Shown here: one piece after another, positions 26,593-35,280 of the stretch
How positions within the stretch are numbered: the stretch's first letter is position 1
Layout of the letters: each line of letters begins with the position of its first letter
Source: Pseudonocardia sp. CNS-004
Lineage (GTDB): Bacteria > Actinomycetota > Actinomycetes > Mycobacteriales > Pseudonocardiaceae
Direction: 5' to 3'
DNA length: 47,321 nt
Assembly (NCBI GenBank): GCA_001942185.1
Contig: MKJV01000118.1
Span: forward strand, 1 to 47,321
Translations under genes and position numbers: made by a program
Notes under the pieces: generated by a model
What the model was told of the DNA's origin: nothing
Seen by the model: only the letters and a program-made list of their open reading frames with translations
Database searches by the model: none

Positions 26593-29137
26593 CCGGCGGC
26601 GCGGTGCGCGGGTCGAGCGGCCAGGCGTGCTTGGGGTAGCGGCCGCGCAGCTCCGCCCGCACCTGGGGGTAACCCGTCGTCCAGAACGTCTCCAGGTCTG
26701 CGGTGACGGCGGTGGGCCTGCCGGCCGGTGACAGCAGGTGCAGCAGCAGGGGCAGCTTCCCGCCCGCCACGGCGGGCGCGCCGGTCCAGCCGAACACCTC
26801 CTGCACCTGCACCGCGAGCACCGGCCGCTCGCCGGCGTAGTCGACGGCGATCCGCGACCCCGACGGCACGGTGACCCGCTCGGGCGCCAGCTCGTCCAGG
26901 GCCGCCGCCTCGCGCCAGTCCAGCAGGCCGCGCAGGATCTGCGCCGCATCGACGCGGGCCAGGTCGGCGCGGCCCCTGGCCGAGGTCAGGGGGCCGGCCC
27001 ACCACCGGTCCGGGTCGGCCAGCAGCGCGTCGTCGGAGACGTCCGGCCACGGCGGGCCCAGCACGCGGTGCAGCGTGGCGATCCGGTCCCGCAGCCGCCG
27101 CGCCCCGTCCGACCAGCGCAGCAGGCCCAGGCCCTCGGTCGCCAGACCGTCGAGCAGAGCGGCGTGCAGCGCGGCCGGCGGGGGATCGGCGATGCGGCGC
27201 TCGTCGAGCACGATCGCGCCCGCCGCCGCACGTGGCGCGCCACCACCCCGGCCGGATCGCCGCGCACCCAGGCCACCTCGTCGGCCTCCGTCACGAGCGC
27301 GGGCGCCGCGCGCAGTGCGAGGTCCCGGTCGGCCGCGGCGGCCAGGCGCACCCGGCCGTGGTCGGCACCGGGCGTGCGGTCGGCGACGGCAACGGCGAGC
27401 CACTCCTCGTCGGCGAGCGCGGTGCCCGGCGGCAGCTCCACGGCCGTGCCACCGGCCATCAGGTAGCGCGGGGAGCCGGGGGAGCGGCGGCGGGCGAGCC
27501 GCTCCGGATGGGCGAGCGCAGTGACGATCGGGGCAGCGAGCCCGGGATCGCGTGCGTCGCCGCGGTCTCGCCGCCGGTGTCGCCGCCGGTGTCGCCGCCG
27601 AGTGACGATCGGGGCAGCGAGCCCGGGATCGCGTGCGTCGCCGCCGGTGTCGCCGCCGGTGTCGCCGCCGGTGTCGCCGCCGACGAGCCGCCGCAGGCGG
27701 CGCACCTCGGCCCGCCACCGTCCGGTCCCCGGCGCCGCCCCCGACCGCAGCCCGCGCAGCTGACCCTCGACCTCGACGCCCGCAGCCAGCGTGTCGTCGT
27801 CGAGCAGGGCCACCACCTCCGCGGCGGCCCGCGCCCCGACGGCACCCGCCCCGTCGAGCAGGGCCCTGGCCAGGCGGGGGTGCAGACCGAGCTCGGCCAT
27901 GCGGCGGCCCCGGTCCGTGACACCGGCGTCGGTGAGCGCACCCAGCGCGCGCAGGACGGCGTGCCCGGCGCGCAGCGGACCCTCGGGAGGCGCGTCCCAC
28001 CAGCGCAGGCCCGCGCCGTCCGGGGTACCCCAGCAGGCGAGGTCGAGCGCGAGCCGGGTGAGGTCGGCGGTGCGGATCTCCGGCTCCGGTTCCGGGGCCA
28101 GCAGCTCGCCCTCCGGCCAGCAGCGCAGCACCCGCCCCGGGCCCTCGCGCCCCGCACGCCCCGCCCGCTGTGCGGCCACCGCCGCCGACACGCGGATCGT
28201 GACGAGCCCGGCGAGCCCGCGGCGGTGGTCGGTGCGCGGCACCCTGGCCAGACCGGCGTCGACCACGGCGCGCACCCCGGGCACCGTGAGGCTCGACTCC
28301 GCGACCGCGGTGGCGAGCACCACCCGGCGCGGGTTCCCCGGCCCGGTGCCCGTTCGCGCAGCGCCCGGTCCTGCTCGGACGACGGCAGCCGCCCGTGCAG
28401 CGGGATCACCTCCGCGTCGAGGTCGTGCAGCGCGGACGCGGTGCGCCGGATCTCCGCCACGCCCGGCAGGAACGCGAGCACGTCGCCGTCGCCCTCGCCG
28501 AGCGCGGCCCGCACGGCGCGGGCGACGCAGGCCTCGATCCGCTCACCGCGCACCGGTGGCACGTGCCGCACCGCCACCGGGAACGTGCGTGCCGCGACGT
28601 CCAGCACCGGTGCCGGGCGGGCGCCGCCGAGGAGGTCGGCGAGCTCCTGGTGCGCAGCGTCGCCGACGTCGCGAGCAGCCGCAGGTCCGGCCGCAACCCG
28701 TCGCGGGCGTCGAGCAGCAGCGCGAGCAGCAGGTCGGCGTCCAGGTGCCGCTCGTGGCACTCGTCGAGCACCACCGCGGCGGTGCCGGGCAGCTCGGGGT
28801 CGGCGACGAGGCGGCGCAGCAGGAGCCCGGACGTCACCACCTCGATGCGGGTGGCGGCGGACGTGCGCCGGTCGCCGCGGACGGCGTAGCCGACGCGCCC
28901 ACCGACCTCCTCACCCGCCAGCGCCGCCATCCGCGCGGCGGCGGCGCGGGCCGCGAGCCGCCGCGGCTCCGCGACGACGACCTTCCCCGGAAGGTCCGCC
29001 GCGAGCGCCAGCGGCACGAGGGTGGTCTTGCCGGTGCCGGGCGGTGCCACCAGCACCGCCGAGCCGGCCGAGCCGAGCGCGGCGGTGATCTCGGGAAGCG
29101 CCGCGCGAACGGGCAGGTCGGGCAGCTCGGGGATCAT
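26543..29137 (-). CDS. hrpB: HrpB-type ATP-dependent RNA/DNA helicase (several frame breaks and an internal duplication)
   Basis: DExH helicase of about 850 residues. Motifs: Walker A APPGTGKTTLVP, EPRRLAARAAA (Ia), VLDECHER (DECH box), ATSATL (III), ATAVAESSLTVPGV (V) and QRAGRAGREGPG (VI). The C-terminal HrpB-specific domain has LLRWSDGARRLRDRIA and the terminal RYPKHAWPLDP. HrpB role in the cell is poorly understood. ATG 29137 is the start. Breaks near 28660, 28345, 27228 and within the duplication at 27520-27690. The gene end overlaps the MFS gene by 50 bp. Its leader carries a nested repeat. Confidence 0.87.
27520..27690. repeat. 81-bp duplication with a GTGTCGCCGCCG minisatellite inside hrpB
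   Basis: A block beginning AGTGACGATCGGGGC at 27520 starts again at 27601. Each copy ends in two to four units of the 12-mer GTGTCGCCGCCG (minus strand: Gly-Gly-Asp-Thr codons). Copy 1 has GGTCTCG where copy 2 has CGGTGTCG, so the copies differ by one indel and one substitution and the reading frame changes between them. Confidence 0.8.
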
Positions 29138-29167
29138 CGCCACCCAGTCTGCCCGCCGACGATCCGA

Positions 29168-29241
29168 CGACTTCACACACCGTGCGCCCACTTCACACAG
29201 CGCCGGCCTTGTGTGAAGGGCCTACTCGGTGTGTGAAGTCG
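29168..29241. repeat. Nested inverted repeats built on CTTCACACA, in the hrpB leader
   Basis: Outer arms 29168-29182 and 29227-29241 (CGACTTCACACACCG and its exact complement, 15 bp). Inner arms CTTCACACA (29191-29199) and TGTGTGAAG (29210-29218). All four arms share the same core, so alternative pairings are possible. The element contains the stop of the coiled-coil gene (29222-29224) and ends 31 bases before the hrpB ATG. Confidence 0.8.
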
Positions 29242-30242
29242 CGCTCAGCTGCGCGTCCAGCTCCTCCAGGCGGGCCTTGGCGCGCGCCGTGCGGGACGCC
29301 GCCACGCCCACGGCGCGGGCCGAGGACTTCGCCGCGGTCTCCGCGTCGCGGGCCGCCGCCGTGGCCGTGCGCTCCTCCTCGCGGGCCGCGTCGAGCTCGG
29401 CCATGAGGTCGGCCACCCGGCGGCGGGCGTCGTCGCGGGCGGTGGCGGCCTCGTCCCGCGTGGCCTCGTCGGTGTCCTGCGTGGCCCGTGCCGCCGCCTC
29501 CTCGTCCTCCGCCGCCGCGAGCGCATCGGCACGCCGGTCGCGCTCCGCGTGCAACGCCTCGATGCGAGACCGTTCGGTGGGCCCGGTGTCGGTGGTGGGC
29601 TCGGCCGGTGGCTCCGGCCGTTCGGGGCGGGGCGACGGCATCGGCACGGCGTCCGGGGCGGCCTCCGGCCCGAAACCCGTGTAGCTCAGCGTGCGGGTGA
29701 GCCGCCGGACCGAACCTGCTCGGCGATCTCCGGCCGGGCCATCGCGGGCGTCGAGGACCGAACCTGCTCGGCGATCTCCGGCCGGGCCATCGCGGGCGTC
29801 GAGGATGTGGCAGGTCGCGCAGCACGCTCTCGGCAGCCGGGTCGCCCGCCTCCTGCGCCAGGCGCCCGGCCTCGCGGGCCATGGCGGCCACGAGCTGGTG
29901 GCGTTTGCTCGACAGCTGCCGCAGCGCCGCGCCGTCGAGGGTGCGCTGCGCGTCGGCGAGCCCGGCGGCGAGGCCCAGCAGGCCTTCGAGCTGTGCGGCG
30001 CGGTGGCGGGCGAGCAGGTTCGCCAGCCATGCGGCCTTGGTGGGCCTGCGCAGCCTGCCGATGGCCTTCGCCAGCTCGCGGTCGCCGCGTTCCCTCGCCG
30101 CCGCGACGGCGGCGTCGCGGGCGCCGACGAACTCGTCGGGCGGCACGCCGTACAGCGCGTCGGCGGCCTCGTCGAGCCCGGCCTCGGGTTCGAGACCGGC
30201 CTCGTTGTCGGCGGCCTCGTTCTCGGCGGAGTGGTCCGGCAC
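29222..30242 (-). CDS. Actinobacterial coiled-coil protein of unknown function (frame breaks around a 48-bp duplication)
   Basis: About 320-340 residues, soluble. The N-terminal half has LYGVPPDEFVGARDAAV, ELAKAIGRLRRPTKAAWLANLLARH and LSSKRHQLVAAMAREA, a conserved set in actinobacterial hypothetical proteins. A middle RRLTRTLSYTGFGPEA follows. The C-terminal 120 residues are Ala/Arg/Glu-rich heptads (SRIEALHAERDRRADALAAAEDEE...) predicted as a long coiled coil. Function unknown. GTG 30242 has a TAGGCT (30250-30255, minus strand) seven bases upstream, so it may be leaderless. Breaks lie near 29805 and 29705, flanking the tandem duplication. Upstream of hrpB on the same strand. Confidence 0.7.
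29707..29805. repeat. 48-bp tandem duplication (16 codons) in the coiled-coil gene
   Basis: 29707-29754 is repeated exactly at 29755-29802, with three further matching bases. On the minus strand each unit encodes MARPEIAEQVRSSTPA in one frame. The neighbouring parts of the gene lie in other frames. Confidence 0.85.
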
Positions 30243-30453
30243 ACATCAGAGCCTAATGTGGCGCGACTCCCGGCCCGAAGATCCGCGTGATTGCGCGAGC
30301 AACAGCTACCGTGGAGTGAGCACGGCTGGCGGAACCCCCGGCCGCTCCCGTGCCCCCGGCGGCCGCCTCCCCACCCCTCGAGAGGCGCCGCGGCCCCACC
30401 CGATCGGGCATGCCGGGCGTGCGCGGGGCCGCCGATCCGGGCAGGCTGCCCGG

Positions 30454-31432
30454 GTGGCCCCGCCCACCTCGCCGCCCATCTCGTTGCCGCCACCCGTGTC
30501 GCCGATGCTGGCGAGTGCGGGGGACCCGCCTGCGGGTGCCGGATGGGCGTTCGAGTTCAAGTGGGACGGGGTGCGGGCCGTCACGGCGGTGGCGGGAGGG
30601 CGCGTCCGCGCGCAGAGCAGGCTCGGCAACGAGATCACGGCGGCCTACCCGGAGCTCACCGGGCTCACCGAGCTGCTCGACGGGCGCCCGGTGCTGCTCG
30701 ACGGCGAGGTCGTCGCGCTGGACGATGCGGGCCGCCCCGACTTCGGGACGCTGCAGCACCGGATGCACGTCCGCACGCCCGACCCGGATCTCGTCGCCCG
30801 CATCCCGGTCTCCTACGTGGTGTTCGACCTGCTGCACCTGGACGGTGTCGCCCTGCTCCGCGAGCCCTACGACCGGCGGCGTGAGCTGCTCGAAGGGCTG
30901 GGGCTCGCGGGGCCCCGGGTGCGCGTGCCCCCCGCGCGCCCGGGGTGAGTGGTGCGCAGCTGCTGGACGTCGCGCGGGCCCACGGCCTGGAGGGGGTGGT
31001 GGGCAAGCGTCGCACGTCGCGCTACGAGCCCGGGCGCGTTCCCCGTCGTGGGTCAAGACGGCGTTGCTGCACACCCAGGAGGTGGTGATCGGGGGCTGGA
31101 CGGCGGGGGAGGGGCGGCGCGCGCAGACGATCGGCGCGCTGTTGCTCGGCGCCTACGACGACGCGGGGTCGCTGCGCTACCTCGGGCACGTCGGCACCGG
31201 TTTCACCGACGCGGCGCTGCGCTCCCTGCTGGGTGAGCTGCAGGGCCGGGGGCAGGCGGAGAGCCCGTTCGACGAGCAGGTCCCGCCGCTGGAGGCTCGC
31301 AAGGCCCGCTGGGTGCGCCCCGAGCTGGTCGGGGAGGTCGTCTACCGGGTGCGCACCAAGGAAGGCCGCCTGCGCCACGCCGCGTGGCGCGGCCTGCGCG
31401 CCGACAAGTCGCCCGGTGACGCGACGATCTGA
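30454..31432 (+). CDS. ATP-dependent DNA ligase, LigD/LigC-type ligase domain only (two frame breaks)
   Basis: About 325 residues, covering the nucleotidyltransferase and OB domains without polymerase or nuclease domains. Motif I EFKWDGVRA has the Lys that is adenylated; LLDGEVVALD (III), YVVFDLLHLDG (IIIa), LEGVVGKR (IV) and WVKTALLHTQEVVIGGW (V) follow, and the C-terminus GRLRHAAWRGLRADK is typical of the NHEJ ligase OB fold. Start at GTG 30454 (VAPPTSPPIS) or ATG 30505 (MLASAG); not resolved. Breaks near 30943 and 31040. No Ku gene lies in the window, so a role in end joining is inference from the family. Confidence 0.85.
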
Positions 31433-31574
31433 TCGTCGATCCCACGCGACCGGGTGATCCACAGATGGGTTACTCGATCTCACGAGCCGCAGTTGCGTGA
31501 TTACCGTTCGACAGCGTCCGCTCCCGCACCACTCACGCGAACCCCGCGCGAGTCCGGCCGATGGGAACTCCGTG

Positions 31575-32339
31575 ATGACGCCCTGCCACTCCCTCCTCGC
31601 CGCCGCGCTCATCGCTGCGCTCTCGACCGCGGCCTCGCCGGTGCTGTCGACCGATACGGCTCCACGAGCGGTGCACGCCGGGGCGGCCGCCGTGCCCGCC
31701 GAGCTGCTCGATCTCAGCAACTGGAAGCTCACGCTCCCCACCGGCGAGGAAGGTGGCCCGCAGGAGCTGCTCGCGGGCGCCCTCTCCGGGTTCTCGAACG
31801 AGTTCTTCAAGCTCAACGACTCGCGGGACGGCGTGCTCTTCACGGCGAAGGTCGGCGGCGCCACCACGCAGAACAGCCACTACCCGCGCTCGGAGCTGCG
31901 GGAGATGCAGGGTGGCGAGAAGGCGTCGTGGTCGAACCCCGGCGGCACGCACACGCTCGAGGTCCGCGAGGCGATCGTCGCGACTCCGCCCGTCAAACCG
32001 GAGGTCGTCGCGGCCCAGATCCACGACGGTGAGGACGACGTCCTGCAGATCCGGCTGGAGGGCGAGCGGCTGTCGGTCCAGTCGGACGACGGGCAGACCG
32101 AGACCGTCCTCGATCCCGCCTACAAGCTCGGCACCCCCTTCGACGTGAAGATCGTGGCCGTGGACGGCCGGATCGACGTCTTCCACAACGGGGAGAAGAA
32201 GGCCGAGCTGGCCAAGAGCGGCACCGGCTGGTACTTCAAGGTCGGCGCCTACGTGCAGTCGAGCGTCGAGAAGGGGGACGCGGAGGGCACCCCGGGCGCG
32301 GTGGCCGTGTACTCGCTGAAGGTGACCCACACCGGCTGA
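31575..32339 (+). CDS. Secreted polysaccharide lyase family 7 (alginate lyase)
   Basis: 254 residues, intact. Residues 1-46 are a Sec signal: MTPCHSLLAAALIAALSTAASPV, followed by an Ala-rich cleavage region. The mature protein is a single PL7 beta-jelly roll with the three family motifs: RSELRE (Arg105), QIH (Gln148, His150) and YFKVGAYVQS (Tyr220), the residues that neutralize the uronate and carry out beta-elimination. It should cut beta-linked uronic acids of alginate or related glucuronan outside the cell. ATG 31575 is chosen because it begins directly at the signal peptide; an upstream ATG at 31497 would add 26 residues. No other alginate genes are nearby. MarR is convergent six bases away. 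Confidence 0.92.
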   Translation: MTPCHSLLAAALIAALSTAASPVLSTDTAPRAVHAGAAAVPAELLDLSNWKLTLPTGEEGGPQELLAGALSGFSNEFFKLNDSRDGVLFTAKVGGATTQNSHYPRSELREMQGGEKASWSNPGGTHTLEVREAIVATPPVKPEVVAAQIHDGEDDVLQIRLEGERLSVQSDDGQTETVLDPAYKLGTPFDVKIVAVDGRIDVFHNGEKKAELAKSGTGWYFKVGAYVQSSVEKGDAEGTPGAVAVYSLKVTHTG

Positions 32340-32345
32340 CGGGCG

Positions 32346-32834
32346 CTACGGGCGGGGGAGCGGCTGCGTCATGATCTTCTCGAAGTGCTCCTCGATGTCG
32401 TCGACCCACCGGCGGATGAGCGTGCACACCTGCTGACGTTCCTCGGCGGGCCAGTCGGCCACCGCGTCGCGCATCCACCGCTTGACCACCGCGTGGTAGC
32501 GGTCGATCATGTCGACCCCCTCCGCGGTGAGCGTGATCCGGGCGACCCGGCGGTCCTGGGGGTCGACCGTCTTCTGGATCAGGCCGCGGGCGACGAGCCG
32601 CTGGACCTGCCGGGTGGCGTGCGGGCCCTCGACCTGCATCGCCTCGGCGAGCTCCTTGAGGCTGAGCGGCTCCTCCGCCTTGCGGACGAGCCCCAGGACC
32701 TGCAGCCCGATCCGGTCGGGAGGGATGCCGGCCTCGAGGCAGGCGCGCTCGTACACCCGGGTGTGTCGCAGCATGCGGTTCAGCCGGCTGATCGACGAGG
32801 TGGTGTCCAGCAGGTCGTCGCCCTGGTCCTGCAC
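32346..32834 (-). CDS. MarR-family transcriptional regulator
   Basis: 162 residues, winged-helix dimer. Recognition segment LSLKELAEAMQVEGPHATRQVQRLVARG and wing DPQDRRVARITLTAEG. Divergent from the DHA2 efflux gene, with an operator-like dyad in the 87-bp gap, so it probably represses both genes and is released by the pump substrate. GTG 32834 follows AGGGAG. Frame intact. Confidence 0.92.
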   Translation of the reverse strand: MQDQGDDLLDTTSSISRLNRMLRHTRVYERACLEAGIPPDRIGLQVLGLVRKAEEPLSLKELAEAMQVEGPHATRQVQRLVARGLIQKTVDPQDRRVARITLTAEGVDMIDRYHAVVKRWMRDAVADWPAEERQQVCTLIRRWVDDIEEHFEKIMTQPLPRP

Positions 32835-32853
32835 AACAATCTCCCTTGACTGT

Positions 32854-32868
32854 TACCTAACGTAGGTA
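32854..32868. promoter_or_regulatory. Operator-like dyad TACCTA-ACG-TAGGTA between MarR and MFS genes
   Basis: Perfect 6-bp arms (32854-32859, 32863-32868) with a three-base centre. A third half-site TACCTA follows at 32889-32894. Position between divergent starts fits repression of both genes by the MarR protein. Confidence 0.7.
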
Positions 32869-32921
32869 GGTAGTCTACGACAGTTCATTACCTACCCAAG
32901 TTACTTGTTCGAAAGGTCGAC

Positions 32922-34364
32922 ATGGCACAGGCACTACCAGTGGCCGACGCCGACACCGGAGCGGAACGCTCCACCTCGCAGGGCTGGTCCGTCGTGGCCG
33001 TGGCCGCCTTCGGTTCGGCCGTCACCGTGATGCAGCAGAGCTCGGTGCTGCCGCTGCTGCCTCGCCTGCAGACCGAGCTGAACGCCGACGTCACGGCCGT
33101 GAGCTGGACGTTCACGATCAGCATGCTCGTCGGTGCCGTCGCCACGCCGCTGTTCAGCCGGCTGGGCGACATGTACGGACGGCGGCGGATCCTGCTGGTC
33201 TCGTTCCTGCTGCTGCTGGCCGGATCGCTGATCGCGGGCGCGGCGACGTCGTTGCCCGCGCTGCTGGCAGGACGGGTGGTACAGGGCTTCTCGGTCGCGG
33301 TGATCCCGCTGTCGATCGGGGTCGTGCGCGGCGCCTTGCCGCCCGAACGGATGGCCACCGGCATCGGCACGATCAGTGCGACGATCGGGATCGGCAGCGG
33401 CGTCGGCCTGGTGCTCTCCGGCGTGGTCGCGCAGTACACCACCGGGTTCCGGGCGGTGTTCTGGGTGATCGCGGCGCTCGCGGTCGTGGCGCTCGTGCTC
33501 GGTGCGCTCTTCCTGCGGGACCCGACACCGCCGCAGGGCGGGCGCCCCGACATCCCCGGCGCGATCCTGCTGGCGGGCGGCCTCGTCACGTTGCTGCTCG
33601 GTGTCACCGAGGGCCGCAGCTGGGGCTGGACCTCCGCCGCGATCCTGGGGCTGTTCGCCGCCTCGGCCGCGCTCTTCACCGTCTGGGTGATCGTCGAACG
33701 CCGGACCGCCGAGCCGCTCGTGGACATCGCGCTGCTCACCCACCGCGGCACGATCGGTGCCAGCGTCGCCTCCCTGCTGCTCGGGTTCGCGATGTTCGGC
33801 GGGTTCTCGCTCGCACCCCAGTTCGTGCAGGCACCGGTGGGGGCCGGGTACGGGTTCGGGGCCTCGGCCCTGGAGGCCGGTCTGTACCTGCTGCCGGCAT
33901 CGCTGCTGATGATGATCGTGTCGCCGGCGTCCGGTGAGCTGATCCGGCGGATCTCCGCGCCGTACGTCGTCGCGATCGGTGCCCTGCTCACCGCGGTGTC
34001 GGAGTTCTGGCTGGTGCTGTCCCACACCCGCGTCACCGATGTGCTGACGTCGATGACGCTGCTCGGGGTGGGCATCGGGCTCGCCTACTCGGCGCTCGCG
34101 ACGATGGCGATCGAGCACGTCGAGCCGGCGCGGACCGGGGTCGCCAGCGGGGTCAACAGCCTGGTCCGGATGCTCGGCGCGTGCATCGCGGGCGCCGTGG
34201 CCGCCGCCGTGCTCGCCGCGACCGTGCAGCCGGGGGCGTCGCTGCCCTCGGCGTCGGGTTACGAGCTGGGATTCGGCATCGCGGCGTCTGGTGCGCTGCT
34301 CGCGGCGGTGTTCGCCCTCGCATTCGGGCTGCTCAACCGCCGCGCCTCGATGAACCGCAGGTGA
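32922..34364 (+). CDS. MFS transporter, DHA2 (EmrB/QacA) type
   Basis: 480 residues with about fourteen transmembrane helices. Motif A is FSRLGDMYGRRRILL; GRVVQGFSVAVIPLSIGVVRG and GIGSGVGLVLSGVV (motif C) identify drug:H+ antiporters of the DHA2 group. Start ATG 32922, after GAAAGG. Paired with the divergent MarR regulator, the usual layout for inducible multidrug efflux. The pumped compounds are not known. Frame intact. Confidence 0.92.
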   Translation: MAQALPVADADTGAERSTSQGWSVVAVAAFGSAVTVMQQSSVLPLLPRLQTELNADVTAVSWTFTISMLVGAVATPLFSRLGDMYGRRRILLVSFLLLLAGSLIAGAATSLPALLAGRVVQGFSVAVIPLSIGVVRGALPPERMATGIGTISATIGIGSGVGLVLSGVVAQYTTGFRAVFWVIAALAVVALVLGALFLRDPTPPQGGRPDIPGAILLAGGLVTLLLGVTEGRSWGWTSAAILGLFAASAALFTVWVIVERRTAEPLVDIALLTHRGTIGASVASLLLGFAMFGGFSLAPQFVQAPVGAGYGFGASALEAGLYLLPASLLMMIVSPASGELIRRISAPYVVAIGALLTAVSEFWLVLSHTRVTDVLTSMTLLGVGIGLAYSALATMAIEHVEPARTGVASGVNSLVRMLGACIAGAVAAAVLAATVQPGASLPSASGYELGFGIAASGALLAAVFALAFGLLNRRASMNRR

Positions 34365-34467
34365 ACAGCGCGATCGCCGGTCTTCGGAGTGCGACGAGCG
34401 GGCCACCGGCGGTGCCTGCGCGCCGGGCGACGTTTGCTTCTTCGGGATGTGGTGGAACCTGACGGGC

Positions 34468-34940
34468 ATGGAGCTTTCGCGCCGGGCCGCCCCCGGCCGT
34501 ATCGAGTTCGTGCACCGCAGCTGGCCGGCCGACCCGGAACAGCTCGCGGTGATCCGACGGGAGCTCTCCAGCTGGCTCGCCCCGCTCGCACTCACCGAGG
34601 TGGAGGTCGCCGACGTCGTGCTCGCCGTCGACGAGGCGGCCGCGAACGTCGTGCGCCACGCCTACGGCTCCGACGAGGCCGGGGTCGTCGAGCTCACCCT
34701 GTGGACCGAGGACGCGACCCGTACCGAGAACCCGACCGAGAACGCCACGCTGTGCATCGAGGTGGTCGACCACGGCAGCTGCGCCCGCCCACCGACCGGC
34801 CCGCCGTGGGCGGGCGGGGGATCCCGCTGATGAGCCACATGTCCGAGTCGGTGCTCATCCACTTCGACGACCGCGGCAGCCGCGTGCTCCTGCGCCACCG
34901 CATCCCCGGCGGCGACGACGGGGAACGCGAGGAGGGCTGA
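34468..34940 (+). CDS. RsbW-like anti-sigma factor / HATPase (one frame break)
   Basis: Small GHKL ATPase-type Ser kinase domain, about 157 residues. The N box reads DEAAANVVRHAYG, the G1 box VEVVDHGS-like EVVDHGS, and the G2 box GGRGIPLM after the frame break. Family members bind a sigma factor or an anti-anti-sigma protein and phosphorylate the latter; partners are not in the window. The start is ATG 34468 (MELSRRA) or ATG 34447; the former gives the usual short N-terminus. The frame breaks near 34815, in a G-rich run. The stop is followed by a GC hairpin. Confidence 0.82.
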
Positions 34941-34944
34941 GCGG

Positions 34945-34962
34945 CCCGGGTGGGTACCCGGG
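34945..34962 (+). terminator. GC hairpin between the anti-sigma and small membrane protein genes
   Basis: CCCGGGT (34945-34951) and ACCCGGG (34956-34962) pair over a GGGT loop. It lies four bases after the RsbW-like stop and overlaps the ribosome-site region of the next gene, so it could end transcription or hide that start. Confidence 0.45.
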
Positions 34963-34966
34963 TGGC

Positions 34967-35257
34967 ATGAGGATGCGGCAGCACCGGCCTCGCCGCACGC
35001 GGGCCGACTACGAGCGGGGCCTTCCCGACTACCACGACCCCACCGCGGGCTTCGGCGGCGCGGCCCCGACCTACAGCGCGCTGACGCTGCGGGCGGTGCT
35101 CGCGGCCTTCGGTCTCGTCTTCGCCGTGGGCGCGGCGTGGATCGGCTTCGCGAACGCGTTCCCGCTGCTCGGGTGGTCGATGGTGGCGCTCGCCGTCATC
35201 GCCCTCGTCGACCTGGTGTGGGTGCTGTACCGCAAGTGGCGCGGCGAGCCCGGCTGA
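34967..35257 (+). CDS. Small two-helix membrane protein (DUF6343-like)
   Basis: 96 residues. A basic N-terminus (MRMRQHRPRRTRADYERG) with DYHDPTAGFGG is followed by two hydrophobic helices (TLRAVLAAFGLVFAVGAAWIG and LLGWSMVALAVIALVDLVWVL) and a short basic tail. This is the layout of small actinobacterial membrane proteins such as DUF6343; that match is from memory. Function unknown. ATG 34967. Frame intact. Confidence 0.7.
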   Translation: MRMRQHRPRRTRADYERGLPDYHDPTAGFGGAAPTYSALTLRAVLAAFGLVFAVGAAWIGFANAFPLLGWSMVALAVIALVDLVWVLYRKWRGEPG

Positions 35258-35280
35258 CCACCCCCAACGGCATGGTGGGG

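Noticed and set aside
25306..26949. 547-residue minus-strand frame opposite the MFS gene
   Set aside because: Its DE/HR-rich composition is typical of the complement of membrane protein codons; the plus-strand MFS gene is well supported.
27520..27690. CRISPR-like array from repeated units in hrpB
   Set aside because: The units are contiguous 12-mers without spacers and lie inside a coding gene; there are no cas genes.
29168..29241. Simple Rho-independent terminator
   Set aside because: The arms are AT-containing, there is no T-run on either strand, and four interchangeable arms are more than a terminator needs.
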